Positions 1-9,514 of a DNA stretch of 64,000 nt are shown one piece after another. A program made the position numbers and the translations under genes. Positions within the stretch are counted from its first letter, which is position 1. Each line of letters starts with the position of its first letter. The notes beneath the pieces were generated by a model. That model had not been told where the DNA came from and ran no database searches. It saw only the letters and a list, made by a program, of their open reading frames with translations. Origin of the DNA: Bacillus methanolicus (GTDB lineage: Bacteria; Bacillota; Bacilli; Bacillales; Cytobacillaceae); contig NZ_VTQX01000001.1 of NCBI RefSeq assembly GCF_008764295.1, positions 62,001-126,000 on the forward strand, in the 5' to 3' direction.

Positions 1-2515
1 ACATCGTTTTCGCAAGTTTTTCACGTGCATTGCGTGATTGTTCATTTTTCGCTGCAAGCATAACCTTCAATTCGCTAATTTCCTCGACTAATGCTTCTTT
101 AGATGAAATTTGCGAATTTTTTTGTTCTGTCAAGATAGTGATTTCCTTGTCCAATTTTGCTTTTTCTTTTTCAGAAACAGCTAAAAGATTTGTTAATTCC
201 TCTTTTCGAGCCGTGAGTTTTTCTTTTTCTTCCCCATACTGAGAAATATTCATGTCGTACAAGGTAAGTTTTTCATTCATATTCTTTTCTTCTAGCTCAA
301 CCTCTCGAAGCTCACCTTTTATGGATTGCTCTAGCAAACGGAGTTCTTCCCCATTTCTTCTGAGCTCATCAAGATGGGCTTCTTGAGCTTGAATATTGGA
401 TTTAACTTGCTTAACTTGCTCTTCTTTTACAGCGGTTTGCTGCTCCATTTCCCCAAGCTTTGCAATTAATTCCTCTAGCTCACCTTTTCTACTTAAAAGG
501 GAAGACGACTTTTGCTTTAAGGCACCACCAGTCATTGCTCCACCAGCATTAACAACGTCCCCATCCAAAGTAACGAAACGACAGCGATACTGAAGAACTC
601 TCGCCATTTCATTAGCACCTTTAAGGTCTTTTGTAATTACGACATTGCCAAGGAGACTTGAAACCACCTGACTATATTTCTCATCATGGCGAATAAGCTC
701 AGCAGCAATCCCAACATAAGCTGGGTGCATACTAATTGATTGCTGCTGTTGATAGGACAATGATTTTCCTTTAATTACATTTAACGGTAAAAATGTCGCC
801 CTTCCGAACGAATTCTTCTTTAAATATTGAATAGCTTGACGACCGCTCTCTTCGTTAGCTACTACAACATGTTGCATCGCACCGCCAAGAGCCGTTTCAA
901 TTGCGACTTCATACTCTTTTGGAACTTGAATAAGCTCGGCAATTGCCCCTTCAATACCAGAAAGTTTGCTGTCTCTTGCTTTTAAAATCTCTTTAACACC
1001 TTGGAAGAATCCGGAATAATCGTCTTCCATCTCTTCTAACATATCTTTTCTTGATTTTGCCTTTTGCAAATATTGATAGGCTTGATAGAGAGTCTTTTCT
1101 TGCTTGTCATATTGATTACGCAAGTTTTCAAGCTTATTTTGCTCGTTTCTAAAAATATGCACCTGCTGTTCCAGCTCTTTTTGCACTTCCGATAATTTCG
1201 CAAGAATACCTGCTCGTTTATTTTCGATAAGACGACGCTCTTCTAAATATTTCTCATTGTCCTCTTCCAAACGTTTGCTGCGATGATCTTGCTGTCCAAG
1301 CTGAGCCTCAACATTTTGAAGTTCATTTTTATATGTGGCCTGCTGATTCAAAATTTCGATATAATCACTTTTTAAAGATTCAATTGTCTCTTCGATATTT
1401 TCACTGAAAAGCTTTAATTGATTTTGCTTTTCTACTAAGGTTACCTCAATCTCTGCTGCTTCATTTTCAAGGGCAGCGGCCACCTCTTCTTGCTCTGCTT
1501 TTTCCCTTGTAAGTTCATCTATCTTCAATGATAATGTTTGAATATTCTTTTCAAGTTGTTCTTTATTTTGCTTTGCGTTCTTTTTTCTTTCCTTTAAAAC
1601 CTCCTTCCGTCCTTCAAGTTTTTCTAATTCTTCACTTGCATGAAGGAGAACGGTTTGAAGATCATTGATCGATTCATCTAAGGCAGCAATTTGCTCTCTC
1701 ATTTCCACTACTTTTGCTTCTTTTGTTTGCAAAGTGGAAGACAACTGCATTTCACCTTGTTTATGATTTTCTAATTGGGTGGATAATTGCTCCCATTTTT
1801 CGTGCAAATCTTCAATCTCATAAACGGTAAGAGCTACCTCAATTTTTTCAAGTTCCTCCTTTTGCTGAAGATAATCTTTTGCAATAGAAGCTTGAATTTT
1901 TAATGGTTCCACTTGCCCTTCAAGTTCATGAATAATATCATTGACACGATTTAAATTTTCCTGTGTTTCTGAAAGCTTCCCTTCCGCCTTCTTCTTTCTT
2001 GTTTTATATTTTAAAACTCCTGCTGCCTCTTCAAAAATCGTCCTTCTTTCTTCAGCCTTACTATTAAGAATTTCTTCAACTCTTCCTTGGCTGATAATTG
2101 AAAACGCTTCTCTACCGAGACCGGAATCCATAAATAAATCAACAATATCTTTAAGGCGACAGCTTTGTTTATTAATAAAGAACTCACTATCTCCAGAGCG
2201 ATAAACTCTTCTTGTAACACTTACTTCTTGATAATCAATCGGCAAAAATTGATCCTCATTTTCTAAAGTTAAAGTAACTTCAGCAAAGTTCAGTGGTTTT
2301 CTCGAATCGCTACCTGCAAAAATAATATCTTCCATTTTTGCTCCACGAAGGGATTTAGCTGATTGTTCTCCAAGCACCCAACGGATAGCGTCCGTAATAT
2401 TGCTTTTTCCACTTCCGTTAGGTCCAACAACTGCTGTCACACCAGGTACAAAATCGACCCCAATGCGTTCAGCAAAAGATTTAAACCCTACTACATCCAA
2501 ACGTTTAAGATGCAC
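1..2515 (-). CDS. smc: Chromosome segregation ATPase SMC (N-terminal ~838 residues; C-terminus off window)
   Basis: SMC is the ATPase of the condensin-like SMC-ScpAB complex, which loads at parS/ParB sites and organises the origin region of the nucleoid. The N-terminal head carries a Walker A motif (GPNGSGKS, about residues 31-38). A long coiled coil rich in E, K and Q follows, and then a hinge (the glycine-rich stretch DVVNAGGAMTGG, encoded near 530-565). The frame stays open to base 1, so the second coiled coil and the C-terminal head (signature and Walker B) lie outside. The start is a GTG preceded by AAGGGGG at good spacing; it gives VHLKRLDVVGFKSFAERI, which matches the family N-terminus. 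It follows rnc by 70 bp, as in B. subtilis, and is probably cotranscribed with it. Confidence 0.96.
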   Translation of the reverse strand, partial: MHLKRLDVVGFKSFAERIGVDFVPGVTAVVGPNGSGKSNITDAIRWVLGEQSAKSLRGAKMEDIIFAGSDSRKPLNFAEVTLTLENEDQFLPIDYQEVSVTRRVYRSGDSEFFINKQSCRLKDIVDLFMDSGLGREAFSIISQGRVEEILNSKAEERRTIFEEAAGVLKYKTRKKKAEGKLSETQENLNRVNDIIHELEGQVEPLKIQASIAKDYLQQKEELEKIEVALTVYEIEDLHEKWEQLSTQLENHKQGEMQLSSTLQTKEAKVVEMREQIAALDESINDLQTVLLHASEELEKLEGRKEVLKERKKNAKQNKEQLEKNIQTLSLKIDELTREKAEQEEVAAALENEAAEIEVTLVEKQNQLKLFSENIEETIESLKSDYIEILNQQATYKNELQNVEAQLGQQDHRSKRLEEDNEKYLEERRLIENKRAGILAKLSEVQKELEQQVHIFRNEQNKLENLRNQYDKQEKTLYQAYQYLQKAKSRKDMLEEMEDDYSGFFQGVKEILKARDSKLSGIEGAIAELIQVPKEYEVAIETALGGAMQHVVVANEESGRQAIQYLKKNSFGRATFLPLNVIKGKSLSYQQQQSISMHPAYVGIAAELIRHDEKYSQVVSSLLGNVVITKDLKGANEMARVLQYRCRFVTLDGDVVNAGGAMTGGALKQKSSSLLSRKGELEELIAKLGEMEQQTAVKEEQVKQVKSNIQAQEAHLDELRRNGEELRLLEQSIKGELREVELEEKNMNEKLTLYDMNISQYGEEKEKLTARKEELTNLLAVSEKEKAKLDKEITILTEQKNSQISSKEALVEEISELKVMLAAKNEQSRNAREKLAKTM

Positions 2516-2585
2516 GTTTGTATCCCCCTTCGCTCCTTATCATCTATCGGTTACACTAGCCAAAAAATCCTCTTATACGCTTATT

Positions 2586-3326
2586 CTAAAGATGTGCTTT
2601 TAGTTTTTCGAGAGCCATTTGGGCTGCATGCTGCTCTGCTTCTTTTTTTGATCTACCTGTGCCTACTCCTACCTCTTCCCCATTCAAAGAAACTTGGGAA
2701 ATAAACTCCCGATTATGAGCGGGCCCTTTTTCTTGCAAGACCTTGTATTCTATTAAACCAGATCCGTCTCTTTGTACATGCTCTTGCAATTGACTTTTAA
2801 AATCCATCACATGAGAAAAAGCACCAGCATCAATTTTCGGAAATACAACTTTCTCTAAAAATCGCACGACGGCCTCAATTCCTTTATCCAAAAACAAAGC
2901 ACCAATAAACGCTTCAAATACATCTGCTAGCAAGGCGGGCCTTGTTCTCCCTCCTGTCATCTCTTCCCCTTTGCCTAATAGCACATACTCGCCAAAGGTG
3001 AGTTCGTTAGCAAATGCCACTAAAGAAGGCTCACAAACTACTGCTGCTCTTAATTTTGTAAGCTCTCCTTCACTCATTGTTGGATACTTATTATAAAGAA
3101 ATTGAGACACCGTTAATTCAAGAACTGCATCCCCTAAAAACTCCAGCCTTTCATTGTCATCATAAGGCTTTTTGCGATGCTCATTCACATATGATGAATG
3201 AGTAAAAGCTTGTATAAGTAATTTTACATTGGTAAAATGCACACCTATTTTATCTTGAAATTCTTTAAACTGTCTATCCCTATTTCGTAACGCAAATTTG
3301 TCCTTATCTTTACCACTTTTACGCAT
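2586..3326 (-). CDS. rnc: Ribonuclease III
   Basis: This double-strand-specific endoribonuclease processes rRNA precursors and structured or antisense RNA. The protein has 246 residues, normal for Bacillaceae. The RNase III signature [12 protein letters not shown] spans about 59-70, with catalytic acids E62 and D66 plus D135 and E138. A double-stranded RNA-binding domain covers about 174-243 and ends in the typical [13 protein letters not shown] helix. The gene lies between acpP and smc as in B. subtilis. A sigma-A-type promoter sits just upstream (3366-3394), and a possible terminator lies behind acpP, so rnc-smc may form its own transcription unit. Confidence 0.97.
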   Translation of the reverse strand: MRKSGKDKDKFALRNRDRQFKEFQDKIGVHFTNVKLLIQAFTHSSYVNEHRKKPYDDNERLEFLGDAVLELTVSQFLYNKYPTMSEGELTKLRAAVVCEPSLVAFANELTFGEYVLLGKGEEMTGGRTRPALLADVFEAFIGALFLDKGIEAVVRFLEKVVFPKIDAGAFSHVMDFKSQLQEHVQRDGSGLIEYKVLQEKGPAHNREFISQVSLNGEEVGVGTGRSKKEAEQHAAQMALEKLKAHL

Positions 3327-3365
3327 CCTGCATCCACCTTGCTATATTTTTACATTCTAGATTCA

Positions 3366-3394
3366 AGTGTACTTTTATTTCCTTTAAAACGCAA
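3366..3394 (-). promoter_or_regulatory. Candidate sigma-A promoter for rnc-smc
   Basis: On the minus strand, TTGCGT is followed after 17 bp by TACACT. This would start transcription about 30 nt before rnc. It is a fair but not perfect match (TTGACA/TATAAT), and it lies downstream of the candidate acpP terminator, which supports it. Confidence 0.5.
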
Positions 3395-3477
3395 AGAAAT
3401 TCTTTAAATGCCCATCATCATGAAGGAGCTTTTTAAAGAAGCTGCTTTTTTAATCAAAAGCTCTCCCTTATAGAAGA

Positions 3478-3500
3478 AAGCCCCGTTAAAAACGGAGCTT
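3478..3500 (-). terminator. Candidate terminator after acpP
   Basis: Ten-bp stem AAGCTCCGTT/AACGGGGCTT (one G-U pair in RNA) with a 3-nt loop, 17 nt after the acpP stop. The following sequence is TCTTCT rather than a clean T run, so readthrough into rnc is likely. Confidence 0.5.
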
Positions 3501-3517
3501 TTAAAAAAGACCTTGCA

Positions 3518-3751
3518 TTATGAATTGGCTTGTATGTAATTAACTGCGTCACCAACTGTTTGGATTTTTTCAGCATCATCGTCAGAAATTTCCATATCAA
3601 ACTCATCTTCTAATTCCATAACTAGTTCAACAACATCTAGTGAATCAGCACCAAGATCTTCTTTGAAAGTTGCTTCAAGTTTTACTTGAGATTCTTCCAC
3701 GCCAAGGCGGTCAACGATAATTTTTGTTACTCTTTCTAGTACTTCTGCCAT
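3518..3751 (-). CDS. acpP: Acyl carrier protein
   Basis: AcpP carries growing acyl chains as thioesters on a 4'-phosphopantetheine arm for the FabD, FabG and PlsX reactions encoded next to it. It has 77 residues, is strongly acidic, and carries the phosphopantetheine site GADSLD with Ser37. The SD is one of the strongest in the window (AGGGGAGGTG before ATG), as expected for a very abundant protein. It sits 184 bp downstream of fabG. A TATAAT 24 nt upstream of the SD hints at a separate promoter, but no good -35 is visible, so readthrough from the fapR operon is also likely. Confidence 0.98.
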   Translation of the reverse strand: MAEVLERVTKIIVDRLGVEESQVKLEATFKEDLGADSLDVVELVMELEDEFDMEISDDDAEKIQTVGDAVNYIQANS

Positions 3752-3935
3752 GCTTGTTCACCTCCCCTCAAGCCATTATAGATGATTTTATTTTAAATTA
3801 AAATCTCGTTTTCATTTTTTATAGATAAATCTTTAATTCGCATGCTTGTGAATGTCTTCATTTCCTTAAAAGCCTCTGCCTTTTCCGCTTCTTAATGGCA
3901 ACACCTATGCAACTTTAGGTGTTCCAACGGTCATT

Positions 3936-4679
3936 CTACATGATCATTCCACCATCAACATGTAAAGTTTGACCAGTCATATAACGGCTATCTTCAGAAG
4001 CCAAGAAAACAACCACTTTTGCAATATCTTGCGGTTCACCGAGACGAGCAAGTGGTATTTGCTTTAGCATTTCCACTTTCACATCTTCATTTAATTGATC
4101 CGTCATATCTGTCGTAATAAAGCCTGGCGCAACAGCATTCACAGTAATTCCCCGTGATGCCAACTCCTTCGCAGTTGTTTTAGTTAGGCCAATCACCCCA
4201 GCTTTAGCGGCAACATAATTGGCTTGTCCAGCATTTCCGCCTACGCCCACGATCGAGGAAATATTAATGATTCTCCCGCTTCTTTGTTTCATCATTTGAC
4301 GAGTGACCGCTTTTGTACAAAGAAAGACACCTTTTAAATTTGTATCGATAACCGCATCCCAGTCTTCTTCCTTCATACGCATAAGCAGATTATCTCGAGT
4401 GATGCCTGCGTTGTTAACTAATATATCAATAGTACCAAACTGCTCTACTACTTGTTTCATCATAGTGGAAACAGAATCACCGTCTGCAACATCTGCTTGG
4501 ACAGCAATTGCCTTACGGCCTAAAGATTTGATTTCAGCCACAACATCGTTTGCCATCTTTTCACTACCAGCATAATTTACCGCTACATTAGCACCTTGTC
4601 TTGCCAGTTCCAATGCTATTTCTCTTCCTATTCCCCTTGATGCACCAGTTACTATGGCATTTTTCCCTTCAGTTTTCAT
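3936..4679 (-). CDS. fabG: 3-oxoacyl-[ACP] reductase
   Basis: FabG is the NADPH-dependent reductase that turns 3-oxoacyl-ACP into 3-hydroxyacyl-ACP in type II fatty acid elongation. It is a classical short-chain dehydrogenase of 247 residues, with the cofactor loop TGASRGIG at 11-18, NNAG at 89-92, and a catalytic Ser142-Tyr155-Lys159. The ATG overlaps the fabD stop by four bases (ATGA), and the SD GGAGGGAG lies inside the end of fabD, so translation is probably coupled. It belongs to the FapR-controlled operon fapR-plsX-fabD-fabG. A small inverted repeat (AACACCT...AGGTGTT, 3900-3923) follows the stop without a T run. Confidence 0.97.
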   Translation of the reverse strand: MKTEGKNAIVTGASRGIGREIALELARQGANVAVNYAGSEKMANDVVAEIKSLGRKAIAVQADVADGDSVSTMMKQVVEQFGTIDILVNNAGITRDNLLMRMKEEDWDAVIDTNLKGVFLCTKAVTRQMMKQRSGRIINISSIVGVGGNAGQANYVAAKAGVIGLTKTTAKELASRGITVNAVAPGFITTDMTDQLNEDVKVEMLKQIPLARLGEPQDIAKVVVFLASEDSRYMTGQTLHVDGGMIM

Positions 4680-5623
4680 TGTACTCCCTCCTTCAAGGCT
4701 TCATACACAATCTTAAAGCTTTCTTCATCTGAAATAGCATAAGTTGCAACGGTGCGATCAATTTTTCTCACTAATCCTGATAGAACTTTTCCAGGACCAA
4801 TTTCAATAAAAGTATCAACACCAAGTCCGATCATTCTTTTCACTGTATCTTCCCATTGAACAGGGGAATATAATTGCTCAATTAATTTTTCTTTAATCTC
4901 ATTAGGCTCTACCATCTCTGTTGCCGATACATTTGCGATAACAGGTATCGCTGCTTTTTCAATCTTTACCTCATCGAGAACAGCTGCTAATTTAGCAGAC
5001 GCTGGTTTCATTAAGCTTGAATGAAACGGCCCACTGACCTCCAAAGGAAGAACCCTCTTAGCGCCAGCTTCTTTCGCTTTAACGGAAGCTAATTCCACTC
5101 CTTGGCGCGAGCCAGAAATAACAATCTGACCAGGGCAATTTATGTTCGCTAATTGAACAGGCTGTCCCCCAGCCGCGATCTCTGCCGTAACTTTCTCAAG
5201 TTCATTGCGCTCTAACCCCAATACCGCTGCCATCGTCCCCTCTCGATTAGGAACGGCTTCTTCCATAAATTCTCCTCTTTTTCGAACAGCGTAGACCCCA
5301 TCTTCAAATGAAAGCGCGCCTGCTGCAACAAGAGCTGTGTATTCACCCAAACTATGACCGGCAACAAAGTCGGCTCTAATGTTAGCTTGCTCAAAATAAT
5401 GTAAGATTGCAATGCTCGTCGTTAACAACGCTGGTTGGGCATAAGTTGTTAATGTCAGTTTTTCTTGCGGTCCTTGAAAAATAATGTCTGAAAGAGCAAA
5501 TCCTAATCTTTTATCTGCTTTTTGAAATATGGCCTGCACTGATTTATCTTTTTGCGCAAGTGTTTGTCCCATTCCAACCGTTTGGGAACCTTGTCCTGGA
5601 AATATAAAAGCAATTTTCCCCAT
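4676..5623 (-). CDS. fabD: Malonyl-CoA:ACP transacylase
   Basis: FabD moves malonyl from CoA to ACP, supplying the extender unit for fatty acid synthesis. It has 315 residues. The N-terminal oxyanion loop is FPGQGSQ (8-14), the nucleophile is Ser91 in GHSLGEY, and the catalytic His201 lies in GPFHSS. It sits 21 bp after plsX with the SD AAAGGAG, and overlaps fabG by four bases. It is in the middle of the FapR operon. Confidence 0.97.
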   Translation of the reverse strand: MGKIAFIFPGQGSQTVGMGQTLAQKDKSVQAIFQKADKRLGFALSDIIFQGPQEKLTLTTYAQPALLTTSIAILHYFEQANIRADFVAGHSLGEYTALVAAGALSFEDGVYAVRKRGEFMEEAVPNREGTMAAVLGLERNELEKVTAEIAAGGQPVQLANINCPGQIVISGSRQGVELASVKAKEAGAKRVLPLEVSGPFHSSLMKPASAKLAAVLDEVKIEKAAIPVIANVSATEMVEPNEIKEKLIEQLYSPVQWEDTVKRMIGLGVDTFIEIGPGKVLSGLVRKIDRTVATYAISDEESFKIVYEALKEGVQ

Positions 5624-5644
5624 TAAAAATCTCCTTTCGGTAGA

Positions 5645-6634
5645 TTAATTCGATTTTTCTTCGATCGTTACTTTAATTGTTTGGATCACTTCTTTTTGAA
5701 CCATTTCACGGGTTTGACGCACTGCATTATAAAGTGAGTTTGCATCTGAAGAGCCATGTGTTTTAATGACAGGAGCCTTTAAACCAAATAATCCAGCGCC
5801 ACCATACTCAGAGTAATCCATTTTTGCCTTTAAAGCCCTTAAATTAGGCATTAAAACGGCAGCGGCAAGCTTCGATTTTAAATCACTGGAAAGAGCGGCC
5901 TTCAGCATACTAAATACAGACATCGCTGTTCCTTCGATCGTTTTTAACACCATATTGCCAGTAAATCCATCCGTGACAACTACATCAGCAACGCCATCTA
6001 ATAAATCGCGAGCCTCGACGTTTCCAATAAAATGAAGATCAGAGTTCTGTAATAGATCAAATGCCTGCTTCGTCAATTCATTGCCCTTTTTCTCTTCCGT
6101 TCCAATATTTAAAAGTCCAACTCGCGGATTTTCAACGCCTCTAACCTTGTCACAATAAATCGATCCCATTATTGCGTTTTGTAATAAGTGCTCTGCTTTT
6201 GCGTCTACGTTTGCTCCGACATCAAGTAATAGAAATCCTTCTCCGCCAATTGTTGGCAAGGTCGGGGCGAGGGCAGGCCGATCAATTCCTTCTATGCGGC
6301 CAACAACAAATAATCCTGCCGCCATTAATGCGCCTGTGTTTCCAGCTGAAATACAGCCATCAGCCTCTCCATCAGCGACAAGCTTCGCAGCAAGCACCAT
6401 CGATGCGTTCTTCTTTCTTCTCACTGCACGAACAGGTTCATCTGTCCCTAAAATCACTTCTTCAGTATGTACAATCGAAATTCTTTCTTTATTTGAAAGA
6501 TATTCCTTAATCTTGCTTTCATCACCAACTAACATTATTTCCAAGTCAGAAAAGGCCTCAATGGCCTTCATTGCTCCAAGGACAATTTCCTTTGGGGCGT
6601 TGTCTCCACCCATAGCATCAATGGCTAATTTCAT
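5645..6634 (-). CDS. plsX: Phosphate acyltransferase PlsX
   Basis: PlsX converts acyl-ACP and phosphate to acyl-phosphate, the acyl donor for PlsY, and so links fatty acid synthesis to phosphatidic acid. It has 329 residues, begins [20 protein letters not shown], and contains [12 protein letters not shown] and the TDGFTGN motif typical of the family. It is a soluble, membrane-associated enzyme without transmembrane segments. It lies second in the operon, 40 bp after fapR, a regulator known to respond to malonyl-CoA. Confidence 0.97.
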   Translation of the reverse strand: MKLAIDAMGGDNAPKEIVLGAMKAIEAFSDLEIMLVGDESKIKEYLSNKERISIVHTEEVILGTDEPVRAVRRKKNASMVLAAKLVADGEADGCISAGNTGALMAAGLFVVGRIEGIDRPALAPTLPTIGGEGFLLLDVGANVDAKAEHLLQNAIMGSIYCDKVRGVENPRVGLLNIGTEEKKGNELTKQAFDLLQNSDLHFIGNVEARDLLDGVADVVVTDGFTGNMVLKTIEGTAMSVFSMLKAALSSDLKSKLAAAVLMPNLRALKAKMDYSEYGGAGLFGLKAPVIKTHGSSDANSLYNAVRQTREMVQKEVIQTIKVTIEEKSN

Positions 6635-6674
6635 TATGCCTCATTCCTTATATTCAGTTTAGTATAACAATGTT

Positions 6675-7238
6675 TTAGGCATGCGAGCGATACATTTCAA
6701 AATCACCTTTAAAAACAATCTCGCTGTTCACATAACTTGTTACTTCAACGAGTGTGCGTCCAGTTTCTTCATCAATATTAAGAACCTTTGCTTTTGCGAC
6801 CACTCTTTCACTTACTTTTACTGAGCGGGTAAAACGGATATTCGCTTTAGCTGTTAATGCGAGTTCATCATTGATCACAGCAACCGCCAGTGAGTTAGCT
6901 TGAGCAAATAAATGGTGCCCTCTAGCAATTTGGTTTCGTTTGAATACATGTTCTTTTTTTATATCTAAGATAGAAATCGCTGACTGATCTAAATCCATAT
7001 CAATGATTTCCCCAATTACTTCATCAATTGGTAAAGAGCGAACCTCATCCTCAAACGTTCTTTCTGCAACGTTTTTAATCCGCTCCCTAAGTTCAGGGAT
7101 CGATAACTCTAACCGATCTAATCTGATCGTTTGCACACTTACGGAAAATTTATCTGCCAGTTCTTCATCTGTGACAAACGGATTTTCTTTGATTGTCTCT
7201 GTTAAAAGCGCTTGCCGTTCTCTTTTATTTCTTCTCAT
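6675..7238 (-). CDS. fapR: Transcription factor FapR, repressor of fatty acid and phospholipid synthesis
   Basis: FapR represses lipid synthesis genes until malonyl-CoA binds and releases it from DNA. The 187-residue protein has an N-terminal helix-turn-helix (about 18-45, [22 protein letters not shown]) and a C-terminal hotdog-fold effector domain (about 75-187) with the conserved stretch [20 protein letters not shown]. It heads the operon fapR-plsX-fabD-fabG. The promoter upstream carries a FapR operator immediately after its -10 box, so the gene should repress itself, as in B. subtilis. Confidence 0.97.
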   Translation of the reverse strand: MRRNKRERQALLTETIKENPFVTDEELADKFSVSVQTIRLDRLELSIPELRERIKNVAERTFEDEVRSLPIDEVIGEIIDMDLDQSAISILDIKKEHVFKRNQIARGHHLFAQANSLAVAVINDELALTAKANIRFTRSVKVSERVVAKAKVLNIDEETGRTLVEVTSYVNSEIVFKGDFEMYRSHA

Positions 7239-7258
7239 TTATGACACCGTCCAAGATA

Positions 7259-7275
7259 TTAAGACTAGGTACTAA
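7259..7275. promoter_or_regulatory. FapR operator
   Basis: The 17-bp site TTAAGACTAGGTACTAA reads TTAGTACCTAGTCTTAA on the fapR strand. It fits the known FapR box, an inverted repeat around TTAGTACC. It begins four bases after the -10 hexamer, covering the expected transcription start, which suits direct repression. Confidence 0.88.
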
Positions 7276-7279
7276 TAGT

Positions 7280-7308
7280 AGTATATGATTAAAAAATACA
7301 GATTGCAA
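7280..7308 (-). promoter_or_regulatory. Sigma-A promoter of the fapR-plsX-fabD-fabG operon
   Basis: Minus strand TTGCAA, a 17-bp spacer, then TATACT: a near-consensus promoter. The FapR operator covers the predicted start site, so the promoter should be off when malonyl-CoA is low. Confidence 0.8.
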
Positions 7309-7355
7309 GAAAGAATTCTTCCTGTAAACTATTCTAGTAATGCTACCGGGCCACA

Positions 7356-9413
7356 TTAGTCCAGCTTTTCACCTTTTAATACTTCTGATTTATGAAGATA
7401 TTCTCGTAAATCAGCATAACTAGGAGAATGCCAAAAATCCTCCGATTGAATCATCGCCGCCGCATCGTTTCTTGCTGTTTCTAAAGTACGATAATCATGG
7501 ACCATATCTGCTAATTTAAACTCGGGTACACCACTTTGCTTTCTTCCAAAAAAATCACCAGGACCTCTTAACTCCAGATCCTTCTCACTTAAGACAAAGC
7601 CATCGTTCGTCTCAGTCATAATTTGCATACGTTCTTTTCCAATCTCTGTTTTTGGATTGGCAAGTAATATACAATAAGACTGCTCACTCCCCCTGCCGAC
7701 ACGACCACGAAGCTGGTGCAATTGCGCTAAGCCGAAACGTTCTGCATCATAAATGACCATGAGCGTTGCATTCGGCACATTAACTCCGACTTCCACAACA
7801 GTTGTGGAAACGAGAACTTGAAGTTCATTTTGGCTAAAAGCTTTCATAACTGCATCTTTTTCATCAGCATTTAAGCGACCGTGCATTAATCCGATCTGAT
7901 AACGACCTTCAAAGTATGTCATAAGGGCAGCGTGAACATCTATCGCATTTTGAACATCAAGCTTCTCTGACTCTTCGATCAATGGACAAATAACGTATGC
8001 CTGCCTACCCTTTGCTAACTCTTTTTCCATAAACGCCAATACTCGTTCAAGCATTTCATGTTTCGCCCAATAAGTTTCAATTGATTTTCTTCCAGCAGGC
8101 ATTTCATCTATGACTGAAACATCCATTTCACCAAAGACAGTGATCGCAAGCGTTCTCGGAATTGGAGTAGCGGTCATAAAGAGTACATCGGGATTTTCTC
8201 CTTTCTCGCGCAGGATTTTCCGCTGCTCGACGCCAAAACGATGTTGTTCATCGGTGATAACTAGACCAAGCTTATGAAAATGTACCTCATCTTGAATTAA
8301 AGCATGCGTACCGATTAAAACATCAATTTCCCCCAATCGCAGTCGCTCAAGAATTTCTTTTCTTTTCTTTCCTTTCACAGAACTTGTTAAAAGTTCACAT
8401 TGAATATTAAATGCTTGCAGTAAGCCAGTGAGCGATTCCGCATGCTGCTCTGCCAAAATCTCAGTCGGCACCATCAAAGCTCCTTGAAAACCAGCAGAGA
8501 TACTAGCAAATAACGCAATCGCTGCGACTACTGTTTTTCCTGAACCAACATCGCCTTGAAGGAGTCTGCTCATCCGATACGGAGACTTCATATCTGCTAA
8601 AATTTCGTTGACAACCCTTTTTTGAGCGTTGGTCAACGGGAAAGGCAACGAATGGAGAAAAGCTTTGAGTTTTTTTAAATCATAGCTTTGCATGACACCT
8701 TGTGATTGTTCTCTCTCAAACTTTCGTAAAGCCTGCATTTTTAATTGAAAATAAAGAAACTCCTCGTAAACAATCCTTCTTCTAGCCTGCTTAATGTCAT
8801 CATCATTAGAAGGAAAGTGAATCATTTTTATTGATTCTTTTCTGCTGGGAAGGCGATATTTTGCGAGAAGATCCTGAGGCAAAGTTTCATGGATTATGTC
8901 ACCGTACTGTTGAAAAGCTAATTGCAAAAAACGGCGAATTCCTTTTACTGTTATCGTTCCTTTTACATGATAAACAGGTGAGAGCATCTCTTTTTGATCA
9001 GAAGGTCCTAATTGCATTTCAGACGCTGTAATAGTGCGCCGATGCATGTCCCATTTTCCTGTGACCTGAATCGTCTCGTTAAGCACTATTTTCTTCTTCA
9101 AGTATGGCTGATTAAAAAAGATTACTTGGATTAAAAAATGGTCAACGAGCAATTTAACCGTCAAACGCGACTTCTTTCTACCATAATAAACAAGGGATGG
9201 TTCACTTTGCACCTTTCCTTCAAGGGTTAATCTTTCTTCGTGCTTCACTTCGGTTAAATCCTTAAGACGATAATCCTCATAACGAAAGGGAAAATGCTCA
9301 AGCAAATCTTCAATTGAATATATGTTCATCTCAGCTAAGGCCGCAGCAGTTTCGTCGCCAATCCCTTTTATAGCAGTAACGGATTGTTTTAAACGATTAT
9401 CCCCACTCATCAT
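7356..9413 (-). CDS. recG: ATP-dependent DNA helicase RecG
   Basis: RecG regresses stalled forks and migrates branched DNA during recombination repair. The 685-residue protein has the full layout: a wedge/OB domain (about 60-150), helicase motif I GDVGSGKT (287-294), motif II DEQH (387-390), motif III FMTATPIPRT, and the C-terminal helicase half ending in the QLRGRVGRG arginine-finger motif. The start ATGATG is preceded by AAAGGAGG. It lies between fakA and fapR; the promoter for fapR begins in the gap after it. Confidence 0.97.
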   Translation of the reverse strand: MMSGDNRLKQSVTAIKGIGDETAAALAEMNIYSIEDLLEHFPFRYEDYRLKDLTEVKHEERLTLEGKVQSEPSLVYYGRKKSRLTVKLLVDHFLIQVIFFNQPYLKKKIVLNETIQVTGKWDMHRRTITASEMQLGPSDQKEMLSPVYHVKGTITVKGIRRFLQLAFQQYGDIIHETLPQDLLAKYRLPSRKESIKMIHFPSNDDDIKQARRRIVYEEFLYFQLKMQALRKFEREQSQGVMQSYDLKKLKAFLHSLPFPLTNAQKRVVNEILADMKSPYRMSRLLQGDVGSGKTVVAAIALFASISAGFQGALMVPTEILAEQHAESLTGLLQAFNIQCELLTSSVKGKKRKEILERLRLGEIDVLIGTHALIQDEVHFHKLGLVITDEQHRFGVEQRKILREKGENPDVLFMTATPIPRTLAITVFGEMDVSVIDEMPAGRKSIETYWAKHEMLERVLAFMEKELAKGRQAYVICPLIEESEKLDVQNAIDVHAALMTYFEGRYQIGLMHGRLNADEKDAVMKAFSQNELQVLVSTTVVEVGVNVPNATLMVIYDAERFGLAQLHQLRGRVGRGSEQSYCILLANPKTEIGKERMQIMTETNDGFVLSEKDLELRGPGDFFGRKQSGVPEFKLADMVHDYRTLETARNDAAAMIQSEDFWHSPSYADLREYLHKSEVLKGEKLD

Positions 9414-9443
9414 TACACTCCTCCTTTACTTAAAGAGAATCAC

Positions 9444-9472
9444 AAAAGCATGACTAAATTAGCCATGCTTTT
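9444..9472 (-). terminator. Candidate terminator after fakA
   Basis: Nine-bp stem AAAAGCATG/CATGCTTTT extended by CTA/TAG across one mismatch, between the fakA stop and recG. The T run after it on the minus strand is part of the stem only (TTTTGTG), so termination may be partial. Confidence 0.5.
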
Positions 9473-9514
9473 TGTAAGTATTTAGAAGGTGATTGAAGTA
9501 ACATTGGCTCATAT

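Noticed and set aside
1941-2220. Small open frames on both strands within smc
   Set aside because: They are shadow frames of the smc head domain, which reads without interruption in its own frame.
3900-3923. AACACCT/AGGTGTT repeat after fabG as a terminator
   Set aside because: No T run on either side, and the FapR operon usually continues towards acpP; at most a weak RNA hairpin.
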